Assembly: GCA_004369085.1 (NCBI GenBank) | Contig: ML210185.1 | Coordinates: 1-64,000 of the forward strand | DNA from: Coprinopsis marcescibilis | Taxonomy: Eukaryota > Basidiomycota > Agaricomycetes > Agaricales > Psathyrellaceae | DNA: 64,000 bases | Direction: 5' to 3' | Part shown: in pieces, positions 60,201-64,000 of the stretch | Position numbering within the stretch: the stretch's first letter is position 1 | Layout: each line of letters opens with the position of its first letter | Made by a program: the position numbers and the translations under genes | The notes under the pieces: generated by a model | The model's input: only the letters and a program-made list of their open reading frames with translations | Databases searched by the model: none | What the model was told of the DNA's origin: nothing

Positions 60201-61562
60201 GTTTGTGCAGCTACTGTGGCCTATTGTCAATGTGTGCTGAGAAGGTTATGGTTTAGGTTACGAGACCAAGGTTGGCGAACGCGGTGTGCGTCTCAGTGGA
60301 GGAGAGAAGCAGCGGGTGGCGATTGCGCGGACTCTTCTGAAGAATCCCCCTATCTTGCTTTTGGACGAGGCAACGAGGTGTGTATACCGTTTTAACTTTT
60401 GGGGTGCTCGCTGACTTTGTGGAATAGCGCCTTGGATACTTCCACCGAGAAGGACATTCAGAAGGCGTTGCAGAACCTTGTGAAGGGAAGGTCTTCGCTC
60501 TCAATTGCTCACCGTCTTTCCGTGAGTCTCGCGATAGTTGACACAATGTTTCAATCTGATGACGTTCTTGCAGACGATTGCTTCTGCGGATCTGTAAGTC
60601 TATAATGGGTTCAGGCCTTTTAACCCGCTCGCTAATGAGGCTCGAACAGTATCCTTGTCCTGAAGGATGGACAAATCATTGAGCAGGGTACACACAAGGA
60701 ACTGCTCGCACTCGACGGCGTGTTTGCTTCGATGTGGGCAGACCAAGTGTCGTCTTCTGATCCTATCTCCAGAAAGAGCAGTTTCCGAAAGGAAGATAAC
60801 AACGCTGGTTCATCTGTCAAGGATGAGGACCTCATTGACCTATCGCAAATTTCCGAGGTTAAGGACTTGGAAGAGGTTCAAGAACGTTCTGTAGAAGTCG
60901 AAAGCCCGATCGAGGTTGAGACCAGCCCGAAAGAGGTCAAGTCAGACGACAAACCTGCAGAAGAAGCGCCACAGGAAGCTCCCGCACCCCAAACTCTGGC
61001 TCAAGTTGTAGCATTCCCATCTGGTGACCCTGAAGATGAAGAGGTTGCTGCCCCACCCCGCAGTTCTCCCAGTGATGGTGGTGCCAAGGAAGAGGTTATC
61101 GCACCAGAGCCGGTTTCCGCGGTCCCGATCGCCTTCCCAGCTTCAGACTCTGCTTCTGTGATTTCGAGGCAAGAGGCTCCGTCGCAAACCCCTGCAAGCT
61201 CTCCCCCAGTGCCCATGGCGGTCACGTTTGAAGCTGTCTCGCCCCCACGCACTGGGACACCGGATCCTGATGCTGAGCCGAAGCGGAAAAGGACAGCGTC
61301 GCAAAACTTCCAACGGCTTGCGCGCAGGATCTCGCTCACGACAAGGAGACAGGGCTCTGTGTCGTCAATCATCCCGGTATTGAAGCGTGACCAGTCGCCT
61401 CGTGTGTCCGTCGACGAAGGAAGCTCGCGAGGTGAAGGCAGCTCGATTACGGCTGTGATGACTGACAGTCCTGCTCCGAGTGTGAAGGGTGAGGATAAGG
61501 AATCCAAGCCCAAGCTGAAGAAGAAGGACAAGAAAGGCAACAGGAAGAGCCTGCTTGGATGA
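57296..61562 (+). CDS. hmt1: Vacuolar/organellar half-size ABC transporter, Hmt1/ABCB6 type, with long C-terminal tail
   Basis: Hmt1-type ABCB transporters carry phytochelatin- or glutathione-bound metals into vacuoles or related organelles. The start is ATG at 57296 ([20 protein letters not shown]). An extra N-terminal membrane region, typical of Hmt1/ABCB6, has segments [35 protein letters not shown] and [20 protein letters not shown]. The core TMD follows: [60 protein letters not shown]. The nucleotide-binding domain has Walker [11 protein letters not shown]-loop [13 protein letters not shown], signature LSGGEKQR, Walker [13 protein letters not shown] and H-loop SIAHRLS. More than ten short introns split the core. 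After the NBD comes a tail of about 265 residues, acidic ([20 protein letters not shown]) then basic ([18 protein letters not shown]), with TGA at 61560-61562. The metal substrate is inferred. Confidence 0.92.
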
Positions 61563-61930
61563 TGATGACACACGATTTTGTTACGACCTACATACTATGC
61601 TCTACGCCTACTATACGCTACGAACGCTACGATTTTTGTTTACGGTTAGGTTGGGAATTTACTTTAACCGAGGATAACATAACTGTGAGACACGCGACCA
61701 AGAAGATATTTTGGGAGTGAAGTGCCTCGCGTTCGGGAAAGCAGGTGACCTGTTGAGGCGGGGATCTCAGCGGAGATTGAATAAGGCATATTTGGGTATA
61801 AGAAGCGGACGATGGGGCAGGACCTCCTTTCTTCTCTCCATATCCCCTACGATCGTGTTGTTTCCCGGTCCGATTTTTCTGTCTGGTGTTCTGTCCTTTT
61901 TGCTTTTCGGAATTTATTAGTTCGCCAATC
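61563..61930. other. Spacer and promoter of the glycine-rich RNA-binding protein gene
   Basis: This tandem spacer of 368 bases holds the transporter 3' end (repeated CTAC/ACGCTAC-like sequence at 61590-61632) and the next promoter. The 100 bases before the ATG are pyrimidine-rich, as expected for a highly expressed gene. No coding sequence was recognised. Confidence 0.5.
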
Positions 61931-62852
61931 ATGTCTAATGCCAAGGTCTACGTCGGGTCAGTCTCTGTGTTTGTCTGATGATTGTGTTGAAGCATTCGTG
62001 CTTCTCTCGAGGTTTTGTTTTGTTAACATAACTCAAAATCTTGGGAGGAGGTTGCGTCTGATACTAATAGTGCAACTGTAGTAATCTGAGTTGGAACACA
62101 ACTGATGATACCCTGCGCCAAGTCAGTTTTGTTAGAAGACTAATAACGATATAGTGGATCTCAATGTCTGTTAACAATATTATAGGCGTTTTCGGATTTT
62201 GGCAGTGTTGTCGATGTGCGCTATTCTCTCTCTCACTCTCTCTGTCTCCCATCCCTTGATCACTCCCCGTTTCGCCGATACCCCTTTTTTTTTTGCGATG
62301 GGTTTTTTTTTCTTCTTGCGATGTGCAATTGCGGCCCCGTTTGCTGATCTCTACCGAACTCCATTGTTCTTTGCCATGAGTGCGACTGCTGATACTTTTG
62401 ATGTGATCTAGTCCATCGTCATGCGCGATCGTGATACTGGCCGCTCTCGAGGATTTGGTTTCGTGACCTATAACACTGGCGAAGAGGCCAATGCCGCCAT
62501 CAGCGGACTTAATGAACAGGAATTAGATGGACGAAGGATCAAGGTCAACCTTGCTAATGCCCGAGGTTCGCATCCATGACAACTGTATATGTGTGTGCCT
62601 GATATCTGATACGTATCAGCAGGTGGAGGTGGTGGTGGTGGCGGAAGCTACGGCGGCGGCGGAGGAGGAGGAGGAGGCTATGGCGGCGGAGGCTACAGCG
62701 GTGGCGGCGGCTACACTGGCGGCGGAGGAGGCTACAGCGGTGGAGGCTACCAAGGTGGTGCTGGTGGAGGCTACCAAGGTGGAGGCGGCTACCAAGGCGG
62801 AGGCGGCTACCAACAAGGTGGCGGAGGAGGCTACGGAGGCCAAGGATACTAA
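61931..62852 (+). CDS. Glycine-rich RNA-binding protein with one RRM
   Basis: The protein has a single RNA recognition motif followed by a Gly/Tyr-rich tail, like plant and fungal GRPs, abundant stress-linked RNA chaperones. Tiny exons are joined: MSNAKVYV (61931-61956), then GNLSWNTTDDTLRQ (RNP2), AFSDFGSVVD, then SIVMRDRDTGRSRGFGFVTY (RNP1 with RGFGFVTY), EEANAAISGLNEQELDGRRI and KVNLANARG. The last exon starts after an intron ending TATCAGCAG (near 62621) and codes GGGGGGGSYGGGG-type and GGYQGGGGYQ-type repeats to QGY, with TAA at 62850-62852. Introns near 61957-62080 and 62209-62411 are longer than the window average; the latter is extremely pyrimidine-rich. Total length is about 165 residues. 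Four introns in such a short gene fit a highly expressed, possibly splicing-regulated gene. Confidence 0.92.
62622..62849 (+). repeat. Glycine-rich coding repeat (GGN array)
   Basis: This GGT/GGC/GGA-rich tract encodes the Gly/Tyr/Gln tail of the RRM protein, with recurring GGGGYQ and GGGYSGG units. Strong codon periodicity opens Ala- and Thr-rich frames in other phases and on the other strand; those are artefacts. Confidence 0.85.
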
Positions 62853-63184
62853 TGGTTTGTCTTTTTTGAACTAGTGAACGAATCCAAACTGACTGTTTGC
62901 CAGGCTTTTAGCGAAAAACTCTATGCCTCCTTTTCTTTTCTTTCTGTTATCTGTGTATCACTAGTGTAGCTGCACGCGATGTATTCTAGTTCACTTTCTT
63001 GCACAACCCATCATTTGCAAACCAAACCAAACCAAATCATTATGTCAGCTGGTTCGCGTCCAAATTGGGAACTTGGGAATAATTCAACCTGCGTGGGTTG
63101 CTCCTGTTCACATTGACCTCGCTCCCGTCGATACCTTTCTCTCTCTCTCTCTCTCTCTCTCTTCCTCTCTGCTCGTTGCCAGCG
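62853..63184. other. Spacer with (CT)12 microsatellite before the HMG-box gene
   Basis: This 332-base spacer contains the 3' end of the RRM gene and the promoter of the HMG gene. A perfect (CT)12 repeat at 63139-63162 lies only 22 bases upstream of the HMG-box ATG, so it is probably in the 5' leader. Confidence 0.6.
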
Positions 63185-64000
63185 ATGGCAGGGCCTATAC
63201 GCTCAGAGCCCAGGTCTGAAACACGCGCTGCAATCGCCCAAATGTCCACAGCAGTTCCTGTCACCGCACCTCGCCCGCCCAACGCTTGGATCTTGTATCG
63301 CTCAGACAAGCTCAAGCAGCTCCCAGAACCTGCAAAAGGCGAACCAAAAAGAGCCCAGGCAGATGTCTCTCGTCTTATATCCACCATGTGGAGGAACGAA
63401 TCGGATGCGACGCGTGCATACTATGAGCAGCTGGCAGATCTCAGAAAGGCCGAACACTCGCTAATGTACCCAGGATATCGATACGTACCGATGAAAAAGG
63501 AGGAAAGGGCAGCTCTCAGGGAACAGCGAAAGTTAGAAAAGGAACAGGGCAAGAAAAATCGCCAGAACCAGCGCCCCCATCGCGGCACATCCTCACAACC
63601 TCAACCCTCGTCGAGCACTGCACCAACGCCTGTCCCATCCTCTGCCTTGCAGATCTTCCCACCAATCAAGGCCGGAACCGTATACTATCCTATGGAGCTC
63701 TTTGGCGTAGCTGGTCCCTCGCCACCGGTGTCTGCCGCATCGTCGCCAGAACCAACCTCCAGTCCTGAATACACCACATCAGAAGAAGAACTCAACGACA
63801 CCAATCCTCCAACCACCAAAACTAGTCCTCAGCCCAGTTCATCTGCAAACCCGTATCTGGTATACTTTAACCCTGGCGGTAAACACCAATCTCAACCAAC
63901 ATTCCCAACCACCTTCACCTTCGTTCCTCAACCATCGACCTCGGCATCTGCCACACCCCTACTTCAGTCACCTCTCGTTCAACAACCCCAGCTGGAGCCA
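63185..64000 (+). CDS. HMG-box (MATA_HMG type) DNA-binding protein, truncated by window edge
   Basis: The frame opens at ATG 63185 (MAGPIRSEPRSETRAAIAQM) and stays open for 272 codons to the window end, so the C-terminus is missing. The HMG box begins at about residue 30: APRPPNAWILYRSDKLKQL, then AQADVSRLISTMWRNES, YYEQLADLRKAEHSLMYPGY and RYVP. RPPNAxILYR...YP.YxY is the MATA/Ste11-type sequence-specific HMG signature that bends DNA. A basic helix follows (KKEERAALREQRKLEKEQGK), then Pro/Ser/Thr-rich sequence (SPEPTSSPEYTTSEEELNDT) typical of a transcription activation region. Related basidiomycete proteins include pheromone-response and developmental regulators, but the specific role is not known. 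No intron is visible in the part seen. Confidence 0.9.
   Translation, partial: MAGPIRSEPRSETRAAIAQMSTAVPVTAPRPPNAWILYRSDKLKQLPEPAKGEPKRAQADVSRLISTMWRNESDATRAYYEQLADLRKAEHSLMYPGYRYVPMKKEERAALREQRKLEKEQGKKNRQNQRPHRGTSSQPQPSSSTAPTPVPSSALQIFPPIKAGTVYYPMELFGVAGPSPPVSAASSPEPTSSPEYTTSEEELNDTNPPTTKTSPQPSSSANPYLVYFNPGGKHQSQPTFPTTFTFVPQPSTSASATPLLQSPLVQQPQLEP

Noticed and set aside
62527..62874. Ala/Thr/Val-rich frame and its antisense across the glycine-rich tail
   Set aside because: GGN codon periodicity opens GCN/GTN frames artificially. The RRM-linked Gly frame is the real one.
63040..63387. Minus-strand frame opposite the HMG-box start
   Set aside because: The Arg/Glu repeat comes from the CT microsatellite, and the plus strand holds a clear HMG box.

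Overview
The window is from a filamentous basidiomycete, most likely an agaricomycete. Coding regions are split by many short introns of about 50-57 bases (GT-AG, with one GC-AG). The gene content is fungal: a class IV chitin synthase, a Ste3-type pheromone receptor, a MedA-type developmental regulator, a fungal sacsin/HSP90-like ATPase and an Rdh54 with tandem N-terminal domains. No transposon, virus, CRISPR array or prokaryotic operon was seen. I traced 23 protein genes and one intron-bearing tRNA-Ser(GCU). Two genes are cut by the window edges: a DOCK-type exchange factor on the left and an HMG-box protein on the right.

Left third (1-25460): DOCK C-terminus (+); MedA-like regulator (-); Mediator subunit Med27 (-); an unrecognised small protein (-); a LETM1-like mitochondrial membrane protein (+); the Ski complex scaffold Ski3 (-); a CDKN3/KAP-like dual-specificity phosphatase (-) divergent from a class IV chitin synthase (+); and a very large GHKL/HSP90-like ATPase (+). 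That ATPase ends in an HExxHxxxxxH motif, which I consider the most interesting feature here.

Middle third (25461-45375): a basic/acidic low-complexity protein (+); a Pex24/DysF peroxisomal membrane protein (-) whose start codon is only 39 bases from that of GPI mannosyltransferase 2 (+); a Ste3-type GPCR (-); dynactin p50 (-); the tRNA-Ser(GCU); Rad54-family Rdh54 (-); mitochondrial Qri7/TsaD-type t6A protein (-) divergent from a TORC2 HbrB/Bit61-type subunit (+); and a membrane-anchored amidohydrolase (-).

Right third (45376-64000): ERAD ubiquitin ligase Hrd1 (+); mitochondrial Aim41/YqeY (-) divergent from a queuosine salvage protein (+); NAD kinase with long disordered ends (-); an unrecognised roughly 680-residue protein (+); a small coiled-coil-like protein (+); an Hmt1/ABCB6-type ABC transporter with a long C-terminal tail (+); a glycine-rich RRM protein (+); and the start of an HMG-box protein (+).

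Most genes are housekeeping genes with unrelated roles packed head-to-head or tail-to-tail, so the order does not look like a metabolic cluster. Exon joins were worked out by hand from splice sites, frame and family motifs. Ends of multi-exon genes are usually firm, but some internal junctions are approximate.
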